From assembly GCA_026874595.1 (NCBI GenBank), contig CM049312.1, positions 24,421,956-24,485,955 of the forward strand: a stretch of DNA of 64,000 bases, given 5' to 3'. This document shows, piece after piece, positions 11,060 through 23,039 of this stretch (position 1 is its first letter; each line of letters begins with the position of its first letter). This DNA comes from Sipunculus nudus (Eukaryota > Annelida > Sipuncula > Golfingiida > Sipunculidae). The position numbers were made by a program, and so were the translations under genes. The notes beneath the pieces are model-generated. The model had not been told where the DNA came from. It ran no database searches and saw only the letters and a program-made list of their open reading frames with translations.

Positions 11060-14000
11060 TGTAAGCGGGACACATTAGTAGCAATTTGGCAATTGGGAGG
11101 ATGCAAGTCTAACGACAACTCAACTGGTGAACAACTGGCAAATTAAAAAAAAAATACGTAGCAATACCACGTCAAAAGTAAAAAGGAACACAGACCATTA
11201 TTCATTACTCTGTCCTAAGGCCTTCCAAGGTTTTAAGACACACTTTCATGAATTCCCCTAAAAATAAAGTACGAATTATAAAGCAACATTATAACTGTAT
11301 GAAGAGTTAAACAATAAATGCTTTCAAAGTTGGTAATGTGGTAATGTTGTATATCATTTGTCATTTTCATTCTTTTTAACATCTCTGATCTTATCGTCCC
11401 TGATTGTTCTGCACTATCGTATCTACCCAATCAAATTACAATTTGCCAGTTAAGTAAAAATGCCACGAATCGGATGTCGTTACCAAAAGAAAACCTTTGT
11501 CATCCTTCAAACGGGACTACAAATAATCAACAATTAAAATAATGTATGTTTAGGACCCAGATTACTTTAACTTCTGTTTACACGGACTGTAATACGGTTT
11601 AAAAGGGACATAATCAGGATGTTTGTAAACACAGTTCAAGTGTTTATGTTTGTCGTAACAAGGCCGCGTGTCCCATTGTGACCCGCAACACGAGATATTT
11701 TAGCAAGAGGGAACATGAGTTGCATTTTTTTTTATAGATTCTTTGACAGATCAGTCAGAGAATCTCTTGATTTACACGTTGTGGACTGGAAGATGCACGC
11801 GCTGTGTTTATGTTGAGACTTGTGGTGAAGCCCGGTTCATTTCTTTTAACATTCGTTTACAGAATTGAGCAACTGGATTCAGGGCAATATTTTGGCAGGT
11901 ACAAATTTATTTTAAAGGGAAGAAGATATGTTTCGTGTCAATTCAATATGCTATATAGGTGATTGGGTCCCTTTAAAAATTACCGACTCAAGGATGATAG
12001 GTTTTAGCCGACTTGTCACACTTGGCTGCAAGTCGCTTGGTTAGCTTGACGTGCAGTCAGAATATCAATCCAACAGAAACTAACATAACAGTATTACAAA
12101 CACAATTGTATGTTTTAACGGACAGTTAATTATTGATAAATGTGTCAAAATTACAGGCCAAATAAAATCTGTAGAGCATAACTTCCTCAATTTGTTCAGA
12201 ACGCATCAAGTGAAAAAAAAATACTTTTTTATTACTTACTTCATGTTCCATATAGTCTGTGATCTCTTAATATGTAGATAATTATATCTTGTTAAATTGA
12301 ATTTCTTTATGCCAAAAGTTTGTGGGTAAAAGAAACTTTAAATCGTCCTTTAAATAAATGTATTAAAGGAACGGCTGCGGTATCGGTTTGGAGAAGAGTT
12401 TTTCGTTGTTTCCATTTATTTTGAAGCAGTATGTCCTTCTTGCGAATTCATCTCAGCAATGGTAAGGGCAATAGGTTTTCACAGAACCATATCCTGTTAA
12501 TGCCTGTTAGCCGATAAAAAGGGAAAGAACTGCTTAATGCGAAATCACAGATAAGTTCAACAGATGTGCTTAGTTATACACCGACAGGACAGGGCGGAAG
12601 CTGGCAGGTACCAAGCAACAAGACGAATCAACAGAAATGTGCACTAATATAAAACAATCAGGATATATCAAATGTGATGCAATCGGTACAACTTTCTGCT
12701 AAATTAAAGATATACATCTGCTGAAGATACACAGGTCCTAAGGTTTATAAAATCTCAGCCGCACGTTTAACTAAAAATACATTGGTATTGCCAAAACCTT
12801 TACAATCACGATTTTGGGTTAAAAATAAAAAAAAATGTAATTATCATTTTACGAAATTTTAATCGAACTTAGATAAAGATGTCCGTGTACTCCTGCCAAA
12901 TGAACTTTCAGTTAAGATACGGCATCATTTTTGAAAGGGGGTCATTTAATTTGGGCAGCGTTCTTTGTGGACTAATGGCTGTGGGCTGTCCATTACAGGT
13001 AGAAGATTTACAGCTAGGTAAAAAAAACACATGATATGTGTTCAGCTAGGAATAAGTTGATGACATAAAATCTGGTTATAGATATCCTTTGTGGTATCCA
13101 GGTTTGAATAAGAATTGCATTCTGTGTGGGGTTTACAACTAGGTATCATTTCGCTATTTCGCACTTGGACTGATCAATACGGCAATACAAGATTGTTCTT
13201 AACGGAACTGGACTCTTCGGTATTATTTTGAGCCCACCCTGGAATTAGTATACCCAATTGATATCAGGATTTGGGCGTGGTACGAAAAAGAGTTATCCCA
13301 CTCCCACTGCTCTTTACAATTCACATCCCCTTTCCAACAAACCCCCGCCGTATTTGTCATGTGTCTACCACTTTGCATACACCATAAAACCTGGACGCCA
13401 TAGGTCTCAATTGTATAAAGCTAGTAGGATTAACCGTTTTACAAATCGTGAAAGGATTAGGTACTTTGGAACAAGGCATATGTGTAAATTAACCCTCTTA
13501 CCCTTTGTTAATGCAGTTTTGTATTGACCTAAACATAGAACGAAAGCACAAGAGAGCTATTCGCTGGGGAATATATATTTCTGTTAGTTTCCTGTTTCAT
13601 TTAGTATTTAATTTGTTTTGATAGTGTAGTTATTGGAACTGCATATCATCTTCATTGGGTTTGTGCACATTTCGTTGCAAATGCAGGTATTACAGAAAAC
13701 CATCTGTAAAGTGGCACCTTTGTCCTGTTGCAATTATAGAAACACAGAGTAATAAATTATGGTTTTGCAATAGCTTGTCCAAAACAAGGACACAGGAAAA
13801 TATCAAAGAAGGTTCCTCATTCTTTCCGGACAACAATTCAATCATATCTGTTATCGGTCCTACAGTGAATCCATTTCCATTTTCCCAAAAAAATTATGCA
13901 ATTAATGTATGATTTACAAGGCTGCACTTTATTGATGTCGGGAGGCTATGACCCAACCTAACCCAGTCAGATATAACAATACAGTATACTCAATCTAGGT

Positions 14001-14550
14001 TTGTTACAGATAAACGATTTCTTCTACATATAAATGGTGAAGTGTTTTAACTAAACTGACACAACGAAGTTGTCAAACGACAATATGACAATGATCCAGT
14101 CACCATATATCAGTCAGATCAAATAGGATTTAATCGTGATTACATCAAATTGTTAGACCTATAGTTTGAAATAATCGTTCATACATAACCTTGCTGGGTA
14201 AAACCAGGAATTTAGGATAGAGAAACAAAGTATCTTTATTAATCAGATATAAATGTTTTAGTATATTTCAAGACGATATTTACTTTATGATCATTAATAT
14301 TATAACGGGATTTCCGAAACTATATCGACTATATAGATTACGACTATATTTAATTAATATGGCACCGTTGAAACACGTTTACATAGCTATATACGTGAAA
14401 TGAGAAATTTGGGAAAACAATATCCATGCATCATTTGTGCCATTGACTCTGTGGAGAACGTTTGAATTATACATGACATACGACGGACATTGGTGCCACT
14501 GATAGTTAATATTGACTTAATTAAATCGATAGATTTTAATTGGTAAATAC
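11060..14550. other. noncoding stretch downstream of gene A
   Basis: Nothing recognisable as a coding exon, structural RNA or repeat was found. It lies 3' of gene A's terminal exon and may hold its 3' UTR, but no distinct polyadenylation site was chosen. ORFs at 13258-13527 and 13655-13912 (plus) lack similarity and splice context. Confidence 0.5.
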
Positions 14551-14556
14551 TCTGTG

Positions 14557-14653
14557 TTAACGGTGACGAATTGATCGGGGAACACTGTATCTTTGGCGAC
14601 TGTTGGCCAATGAGGTCAACCTTAACTCATTTCCGCGGTCGTATAGCCTGGAG
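14557..14653 (-). pseudogene. gene A exon 14: cytoplasmic tail and stop
   Basis: Acceptor cttttcag precedes the exon; a second in-frame AG lies 6 nt later at ctccag, a possible tandem acceptor. Joined in phase 2 to exon 13 it encodes a basic tail containing RLYDRGNELRLTSLAN and ends with TAA at 14559-14557. Gene C's tail shares RLY(N/D)xGxxLR. The tail has two Tyr but no consensus ITIM. Confidence 0.8.
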
Positions 14654-14893
14654 CTGAAAAGAAAATTTAGAAATCCTGATATAATCTGGCACACTTAATT
14701 TATTTTTGGTAGCCGATTTCATATGCGTGTTATATTTAACTTTTCTTTAAATGTAAACCATCAACGAATAATGTTCTCTATATACATATGTATATAGCTT
14801 AATCATTCTGATATTTGGAAAACAGGTGAAAATTTAAATCGGGTCACTTTTATATAATATTTTCCAATAAGTACAAACACTTTAATGACTTAC

Positions 14894-15068
14894 CGCTTTC
14901 GCCAGTACGCCCATTGTATAATAAGGACGACGCATTCAATTACACATAGGAAGAAGCCAGAAAAGAGCACTCCGAGGTCCCAGGCAGACAAAGGGCATTC
15001 GTATACAAGATCACCCGCCAAACTTCCCCGAGAGGCTGAACAGTTCTTTTCTTTACATGACATCAGGA
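14894..15068 (-). pseudogene. gene A exon 13: juxtamembrane and transmembrane segment
   Basis: Acceptor ttattacttcag enters in phase 1 and donor GTAAGT leaves in phase 2. The open 58-codon exon starts with a Cys-containing stalk (CKEKNCSASRG), then DLGVLFSGFFLCVIECVV and LIIQWAYWRKR: one hydrophobic helix followed by a basic stop-transfer anchor. A Glu lies inside the helix. The alignment with gene C exon 13 is clear over its whole length. Confidence 0.85.
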
Positions 15069-15069
15069 C

Positions 15070-16966
15070 TGAAGTAATAAAAAAAATAAAAGAAAGAGGG
15101 CAACGAGTATGGTCAACCTGAATGTCTATTCAGTGTGTCACTTAAGGGCCCTGATCATTATAATATGTATGCCAAAGATGAATGTGTATAAGGTAAGACA
15201 CGTTCGGGCCATGATCCTTTAAAATAGGTAACAGACATGTACGTTTATTTAAATTTGAATACGCAAGTTCAACCGTCATTGACGAACGTTTTCTAACGCA
15301 CATCAGAAACGAACCATAGCGTGTGGTAAAATATTATGACTTGACCTAGATGCTTTTGGCAAGAGAATTCGATAATGCCCAATTGTCAGATGTCGTGTGT
15401 GTAGTATTTAATTTTTGCCTTAATTGCCTTAACATTATACCTGGTGTTAAAGGTGTCTGAATCAAAATGTGACTCTTGATCACATTATATAACAATTATA
15501 AAGCTTCATTAATTCTGTTTAAATCGCAGCAGGGAAAATTTTGAAAATATAAGGTACAACAGGTATAAGATAATATTACAAACTGTTTAAATGTTGCAAA
15601 TTCCCTATCATTGGTCCTTTTAATAGAAATTATCAGAAAACTTATCAGAATTATTAGATCGAGAAATTAGGCTGCTTGTGCTAACTATCCTTTTCTTGTT
15701 TTAGCACATTCCTCATTTTTCTCGATTTTTTTTTTTTTTTTTTGTAAGGTTTAATCTTGGAATCAGATATTAAGTTCTGAACCAAGAATCTTAAATCTTA
15801 GATTAGAAAAATGTACTTTTTAACGGAGGCACAGGTCTTGGATCTTCAGGGATATGGTCATATTTACACATTTAATATCCTCGATTACCCTGCAAGGGCT
15901 TTCGTATTTTTGTTTGGAAACAAATATGCGTAAAAACCTTGTTCCATATACTGATAGGCGTAATTCAATGCCACCTCTTATCACTAGATAAAAAAGTCCC
16001 TCAGATTTTATATTCAGCAGGATGACTTTCCACGAGGTGGCAGTTACTGTTCTAAGAGATGCGACACAGCGAGAGCCATTTTGATGGCTCTGTCAGCAGA
16101 TGCGGATCCAGAGGTAGGGTCAAGAGTACGGACCCCCCCCCCCCCTCACATTTTTTTAGCGGCCGTAACCTTTTATTAATGGTTTCAGACCATTTTTTTT
16201 ACCTGGACGCCCCTCCCCCTTTTTCCGGAGCTGAGGACCCTTTTCATCATTACCCTTACTGGGTTGGACCGCTACTTTAACTTAATCCTGGATGATCCGC
16301 CCCTGAGTTTTAACCTCTGGATTGACTAGACCAGCCTAGACATTCGGTTGTTTACAAGTAAACACATTTGTGTTTGTGATAAGTGCACGAATTAGATAAT
16401 ATACAGTGGCATATAATTTTGCTTCTTTGATTGGTCAATATATAATATAATTAAAGTTTCATCATTGTTTGGTCGGCTAATTTGAGTAAAATCAAATATT
16501 CAAAAGAAGAAGATTTCATAATTTTTGTCCGCTAAATGGTCACATAAAGCTCTCTGGCATAAGTGAGAGTCCTGCTACACAGATCATGGCTACACAGAAC
16601 CTTAGGCGAGTGACCTGTTAACTACCTCGTCTACTGACCACCTTGGTTTAGTGATCGCCTGAAAAAAAGACCACTTTATCGAAGTGTCAAGGAGGACGTA
16701 GTTTCAAGGTTTTCGTTTGTAGCCTATCCTGTGGAATTTATCAACCGACACTGGTTCATTGCTTACTGATGGGAGAATATGATGCATTTTCATCTATCAT
16801 GTAACTTGAAAATTTGGTTAACGGTAGATTATTTTGTTACACGCATTCTAGGTTATAAAACCTTCACTCATTCATTCATATGGTCGCTATTCTGTGTTTA
16901 TGGAGCACAAAGATGTTCGGTGAATATAGCTGCTTATATTTTGATGTTTAATAGGTGTTAATATGT

Positions 16967-17026
<60 letters not shown>

Positions 17027-17165
17027 AATGAATACATATAAATGTCCGTTCACTGCCAATAGGAACCAAACCAATGAATTTCCGATTGCCGATTGTCTGC
17101 TCTAATCGACTTTTCTGTGTATTCATGTTCCATTTCTTTATACAATGTACCAGCATGGCTTTTCA

Positions 17166-17247
<82 letters not shown>

Positions 17248-17480
17248 ATAATAAAAATAATAATAATAAACTCAATTAATATGCCTCCATATTTTTTTTT
17301 TTATTTTTGGAAGAGTAGGAAGGATTATATCGTTTTCAAAACCATATTTAACATAAGGTAACGATAGAAGCAATTCATCTGATGACATGTTTATTTAATA
17401 AAGCTTTCATAGTTTTTCATACTATGACATGATTAAAAACAGTGGGAGTCACGTTTAGCACTATAATCATTTCATAGCAC
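15070..17480. other. intron of gene A with microsatellites; exon 12 equivalent not found
   Basis: Besides the MITE at 16094-16306, this stretch holds (TA)n at 16967-17021, (TC)n at 17169-17199 running into (TA)n to about 17243, and an oligo-T near 15728. The third EGF exon expected from gene C was searched for by its FWG.DC and GYTGPMC words and not seen. Confidence 0.6.
16094..16306. mobile_element. MITE-like element with CGGATC terminal inverted repeats
   Basis: The left end cagcagatgcggatccag and right end cctggatgatccgcccctg are imperfect inverted copies about 210 bp apart. The interior is noncoding with a poly-C tract at 16134-16144. The ends resemble those at 5815-5955, suggesting a dispersed family. 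Confidence 0.6.
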
Positions 17481-17485
17481 CTCAC

Positions 17486-17620
17486 TTTTACAGTTAATCC
17501 CTGTGTATCCTGGAAGGCAGACACCTGACGGACAAGATCCGTCCTCCCTCACACATGGATTACCAAGACATGACCCACAGGTATTTAGACAGTTAGGCCC
17601 CTATGTACCTGGTTTACAAT
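17486..17620 (-). pseudogene. gene A exon 11: EGF/laminin-type repeat with TAG
   Basis: The exon is 135 nt, exactly the length of gene C exon 11, entering and leaving in phase 1. It encodes CKPGT then stop, GPNCLNTCGSCLGNPC and GVCLPGYTGINC. The TAG at 17603-17601 replaces the Trp of the conserved PGxWGxNC motif (TGG in gene C). All eight Cys positions are otherwise kept. Confidence 0.85.
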
Positions 17621-18239
17621 CTGTTGGAATTTCAATATAGAATTAAGATAATCATTCACGAAACCAAACTAAACACACAAGGAAACCACACCAATACAAA
17701 ATGTGAGACCGAATGTTAACTGCCCCTTCGGCTTCACGTTCTTGTGTGTTACACATTTTCTGGCAGACCCATTAAATGATCGATTAAGGTCTATGATTTC
17801 ATTGACTTCCGGGTTAAGGATATGAAAATATAGATTTACAGGTTTATAATGACATATAATAAAAGCATGCAAAACTGAATGCTGGTGTTCGTTATAAATG
17901 AGGAAAAGATTCGACAAATTATTTGGCAAACCGAGGGTTCGAGTGTTTGTTGGAAACACATCCTGGAATGTTTAAACCTTTGATGGAAAGTAGCAGAAAT
18001 GGGATATTCAAAGCTTACAATTTGTTATGGCTAGTTGTCGAGTCCTCACTTGGCATTGCAACGCTTTGGTTTTGGCCTGTGAATGACTGCATATACAATA
18101 AAAACCCGGCTGAAACCAAGGCTTGCGTACCTCTCCAGCACGGAGATATGGCAGTTTCTTTTAAACCGCAACATTGAGTGATCCAATACAAGTTTTATAA
18201 GTTATTCACCTGAACAGATGTTCTCTTTTACATTTTTAC

Positions 18240-18378
18240 CTGTATCACACTTTCTCCCCCGTGAAGCCTGCCTTACAAAGTCCTTCTGGGCAGTCTCCTG
18301 TGGTGTGGTTGCAGGGTCCCATCAGGCATGTAGCACAATTTTTCCTGCAATGCCTTCCCCAATATCCCGAAGGACACT
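18240..18378 (-). pseudogene. gene A exon 10: EGF/laminin-type repeat with +1 frameshift
   Basis: Acceptor ttaaacag and donor GTAAAA bound 139 nt. The reading CPSGYWGRHC, NCATCLMGPCNHTTGDC, GLCKAGFTGEK then meets a stop: a run of five G instead of four shifts the expected KCD ending. The exon-11 phase requires 138 nt, minus or plus whole codons short of the observed length by one base. An internal donor-like TTT/GTAAGG would restore phase but cut the domain. Confidence 0.8.
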
Positions 18379-19256
18379 CTGTTTAAGTTATGATAACATA
18401 TAACCATAAACCTTTGTTCATTTAGTGTTGAAATAACGTTCATAAAAAGCCGAATAAAAACGGTAAATTGGAAACTGAATGAAAAGGAATAACTCCTTAT
18501 GGATTGGTGGTTTTATTATGCTGTTAGCATTGTCACTTCTTCATAGGGGTCAATACATGTTTATGATTCTGGTGAGTTACGTTCCTTCAAAGCGTTCGTA
18601 AAGTCTAACCTATATCGCCCCGGTCTCCTGTGTAGCAACATCATGAAAATATGAACCGTTAAAAATACTACTGCTACAAGAACCAAACAAATACATGCTG
18701 GTATTTGTACGATCGTATCCCGCTATACGACAGAGACACTCTAAAACATGGAAGAATAGATGATGGAGAGCGAGAAACACAATGGTGCTCTTTGGTTGGG
18801 AATACCCCCCCCCCCCCCCAGTTTACAATTTTAAATTATACGCCTAATTTTGTCTTTTTCCATATGAAATAGGATCACATTTATTATCTTATATATGTGA
18901 TAGTGTTGGAAACGTTCACAAATATCAATAAACTGGAGTCTTTCAGAATGACTGAAATACTATGGTACTGGTATCGAGACATGATTCGCCGTTCCAAAAC
19001 ATTTTGCACCCAGCTATTACGCGCACAAACTAAGAAGCGGTCTGTTATGTTCCTAGTAACTGGCCCATAAGGCTTACCTAATAATAAATTCCTATGCATT
19101 CGATTCTGATTACGGGAAGCAGACTGAGGCTATTCAATCGTTATTTTATTTTTTTTTTAGCAGAACACAACGATAATAACTGAAAGGAGATAAATGTGTA
19201 TATAGACCCATAGAATATAGATCCACAGGATGTCTTCCTGTAAGATAATATTTCAC

Positions 19257-19389
19257 CTTGGTTACCTACGCTATCTTCTTTATTTGGTTTATCGTCAGGC
19301 CTGTCCCCTTTAAGGCAGGCGTTGCCCTTGCACATCGTAGATCCGTCGCTGCATGTCTTATCTACGTGGCCGATGGAGCAGGATTTTGA
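19257..19389 (-). pseudogene. gene A exon 9: Cys-containing linker
   Basis: 133 nt, phase 0 in and phase 1 out (donor GTGAAA). It encodes KSCSIGHVDKTC, STMCKGNACLKGDRP and an acidic, Asn/Lys-rich end. It is equivalent to gene C exon 9 by position and phase but only weakly similar in sequence. No known domain was recognised. Confidence 0.7.
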
Positions 19390-19569
19390 CTTTATTAAAT
19401 GAAATCAGTTTAAAATGTTTTCCTTCCATGAGATAGTTAATTAGACGAAAAGGTGTATATGGTGTAGATTCGAAAATACTCTTTCGCCCGGGCATTTATT
19501 GAAAAAATAATTTAGTCCATTCGAATCCAATACTATGTTTAGGCCTATTATTTTTTTTCCATACTCACC

Positions 19570-19680
19570 AAGGAACAAATAAGCTTTCGACCTTCGCAGC
19601 GAAATTCATTATCACCTTGACGAGAACAGTGTGCTCCGGGAAATGGACATCCTAACACCGGCAAACTTACATTTATTTTG
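19570..19680 (-). pseudogene. gene A exon 8: C-terminal half of SRCR
   Basis: Reads SLPVLGCPFPGAHCSRQGDN then EFRCEGRKLICSL with a strong GTGAGT donor. The expected acceptor AG, present in gene C as ttcacag, reads cttcaaaata here, and no AG gives the required phase, so splicing of this exon is probably lost. The 5' boundary given is approximate. Confidence 0.75.
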
Positions 19681-20384
19681 AAGGGAACGGACAAGTTTGA
19701 CGAAAGAAAGAGAAATATATCAAATATTACCAATCGCATTTAAGATTTGTGAAATACAAATTGTCTTCGTGAACACAGCATCAATATTTCATAAAGGATG
19801 ATTTCGTACTGTCAGCATATGTCACTCATGACGATTTGCAATCATTAATCACTGACTTTGTAATCATTTGTGTTTGCTTGCATGACATTCTTAGTTTGTT
19901 AAACCTGATTTGTTGTTTTTACATTATGGCCCTTTTTGGAATCATAAATTTTCCCCTAACAGCTTTGCACCGTCGATTGTAAATATTCTAATCTCATGTG
20001 AGACAAAGAAGGCCGTGCTGATTCGGAATGTAACAAAACATTCGAGCCTCGACAAAAATACTAGAATAAAAGCGCCTATTATAAATCACATCAGCTGGTA
20101 AAAAGGGTTGCAGACTATACAGTAGGACCTGGATATTATGACCGCTCCAAAGTAGAGTCGGGACCTGTTTACAGGTAAAAAGGTTGAGCAGTCAGCCTGA
20201 ATGCGAAAAGTCCCAAGCCGTGTTACCAAACGCATGCAACTCCACTTTTAGCTTCTAATTTTAGTTTCTTTATATTTGTGAAGCTTTAAAACGTGTACCT
20301 TTGTACATGCACTTTAAGAACAGCTGTATCAATCAAGATAATAGTCATTGGGGAATGAAATGACAGAAAAAATACATATGTCAC

Positions 20385-20571
20385 CAGTCTTGACATCGCT
20401 AAGGATAAGGAGAGTACGTCTAATTCCACTCAGTTGACGACACGCAACCTCGGTATCCAGTGAACTAAATGTTACATCGCAAACGTCCCACCATTTGTTG
20501 AACAGCAAAACTTGCAGGAGACCTTTATACTGCGTCGTACCATGGAAAATCCCACCATTTATAAGCTTAAG
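20385..20571 (-). pseudogene. gene A exon 7: N-terminal half of SRCR
   Basis: Acceptor aaatttag in phase 0, donor GTGACA in phase 1, 187 nt (gene C: 181). It encodes FHGTTQYKGLLQVL, KWWDVCDVTFSSLDTEVAC and RQLSGIRRTLLI, matching the SRCR pattern of G(r/l)(v/l)qv, a W..VCD core and (v)aCrqL. The frame is open throughout. Confidence 0.85.
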
Positions 20572-20605
20572 CTAAATTTCCGTATACTGGAGACATTGTC
20601 TGATT

Positions 20606-20652
<47 letters not shown>

Positions 20653-20723
20653 ATTGTTTTATTAATTAAAAATGATACCACAAAGCGACACAGATTAATG
20701 AGTATTTGAATTCGTAAACAGAC

Positions 20724-20851
20724 CATTGACGCCTTGTAAGAACAGGTGATCCTGACCGCATGATTTTCAGGACATAAACCTGTTCTTGCTGGACAGTGTG
20801 TCAGCCGAGCCTCGTATCCTTTACACTTTGTGCCATCGTAACCGTATTTGA
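20724..20851 (-). pseudogene. gene A exon 6: orphan C-terminal half of SRCR
   Basis: 128 nt, identical in length and phase to gene C exon 6. It encodes KYGYDGTKCKGYEARLTHC and PARTGLCPENHAVRITCSY, the C.G.E..L..C ... V.ITC end of an SRCR domain. The donor is a weak GTCTGT. No matching N-terminal half precedes it. Confidence 0.85.
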
Positions 20852-23039
20852 CTGGAAAGTTAAAATAAAATAACGGTCGTCGGACATTTTGTTCACATAA
20901 GCATATAATGAACATACGGTAGGCAGAATATGTATGTTCTCAAGCGCTGAGAACATTACCATCAAATATTTCAGGTTGCACATCTTATTTTAACTAGGCA
21001 TTAATGAGTATTTGTATAGGGGATAAAATATTTCCCATTCTATTACTGCTGAGTGTAAACACATTTATCCACTTTTTTTTCTCGCCTATCATCGCTGAAA
21101 GGGGCAAATGATTCAATTGCTGAAACTATGTCAAGTGTCATTTATAACATCTGTTAAATGCCATCTTTTGAACATGTTAACTAAAGCTAATCATTTTCAT
21201 TTTTATGCAAAAATATTGAGACAGAGAGTTCTAGATCTGAAGCTATTTTTCTAACTTTCTAACTTTCTAAGCATGGATGAGTACATTATACATGGATTAA
21301 TGTATAATATGCTACACATGTAACAGTCGATCTTTGATATCTTTATAAATCATACCAGACAGGTTAAAGCTTTGCAATATCTTTTATGCAGTTTTTTTAA
21401 GAGTCTTGAAGAAATTCCATTTTTGTTCAAAAATGAAATATAGCAGTACTAGTGGTCAAAATATATTCCTCGTTTTATAAAAATATTCAGGCGAACTTTC
21501 ATCATAAGCTTTTAGTTTATGGGCGATATCTAAGCTCGGGAAAGCTATCAATAAATTTAACATTTGATCATAAAAAGTCAACATTTGTATATAGCCTAGA
21601 TACTTAAACGTATGTGTTAACGTACACTATTTCATCAACAATTCTGATCTCTGATCTACTAACAATTTTTTGTAAATATTTTCAGAATTTCTTTTCAATG
21701 ATAAGGTGTCAGAAAGTCTCTGTTTCACTTAGTTACAGCATGTAACGCTTGAGCATATTTAGCATGCTTTGCACTACAATGTACTCCGGTTAGAGTTCGA
21801 AATATCGGCCTGAAGAATTGACATGGAATTCTTGCGCCTTTCGTGGGATAGAGTAATTCTTTGTATAAGGACAATTAACTTCACAATCTGCATCAGTATT
21901 TCCCGTGAATGAATGAGGGTTGTGAAATTGAGTACTATTTTTGTTTTTATAACCAGTAGTTAACAGGAACCCAGTGGAAAAGAATAATATTTCATTTTTT
22001 AACAATGAGGGCGCATTGGGACATAAAAATCAGTCAGCAGCATTGTTGTTTCTAATGAAGTGTACACAACTGTATTAATGATAAAATACCAGGCATTTTT
22101 TAGCTGTGAACACACGACTCGGTAGGCATATATATGGGCGTGGGAAGCCTAACTTGAGTCGAGGTACAAGTCATATGAAAGAAAGAATTGCAGTTGTTTT
22201 TCATCATGTTTCGTTCATATCGTTATTAACAGCAAATAATCCCAACATTAGGCTACAAATATTACTTGCTTGTTTTCATGCGGTAAGAAATTCAAGATAC
22301 ATGCAGAGAGATTTACCAATATGCTAAAGTAAAAAACGAGCCTTTCTCACTCTTGGTAGGTTGGCTAGGAGGCATACTAAAACAGCTGGCGACTAGTCTA
22401 GTTTATGTCAATATGTCAAATGACAAGGTACTTGTAGACCACGGTGAGTTGGCAAAAAAAAATATAAAAAAAATGACCAAAATATTTGCATCCTCATAGA
22501 GCCTTACAGTCCTTTCCTCGTCCCTTCATGTTTCACAAGAGATATTGAGCAAACATGTATTTGTACAGACCTGCCCAATGATTAAACTGTCACCGGAGTA
22601 TGCTGCAGTAGTCTCTTTGTCAACAATGTCAACCATGATTAAGCCGTTAATACTGTGACTACCTTACACACATTCGGACATAGGGGTCCAAGATTTACTA
22701 TGTCAGAATATGGCAATGTATATTTCTAGAGAACAGAAAATGGTATATTTTGGTTTACGACAACTTTCAATGGGTATATACAGGGAGGTTAGCGTTAATT
22801 AAAAAAATCTATTAAAATATATTCAGTCATTGTTCATAATGTCTCAAAAATGGGTATCCCTTAAAATGATTGGGTTGATATGCCGCCTCCCCACGAACGT
22901 AGTTATAATGCCTTGGTTGTTTTTTCCCCAAACTCGGTATCAAGTAGGAATTGATACATTATTTGGACCCGGAAGCAACGGTACTTGTCTTATGTCGGAA
23001 GGAATCTGGAGAGCTTTACGTCTGTTTTGATCCAAGCGG

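Noticed and set aside
21790-22005. Missing exon 5 (lectin end) of gene A
   Set aside because: It has FHNPHSFTGNTDADCEV, faintly lectin-like, but no WND, the wrong Cys pattern and no in-phase splice sites.
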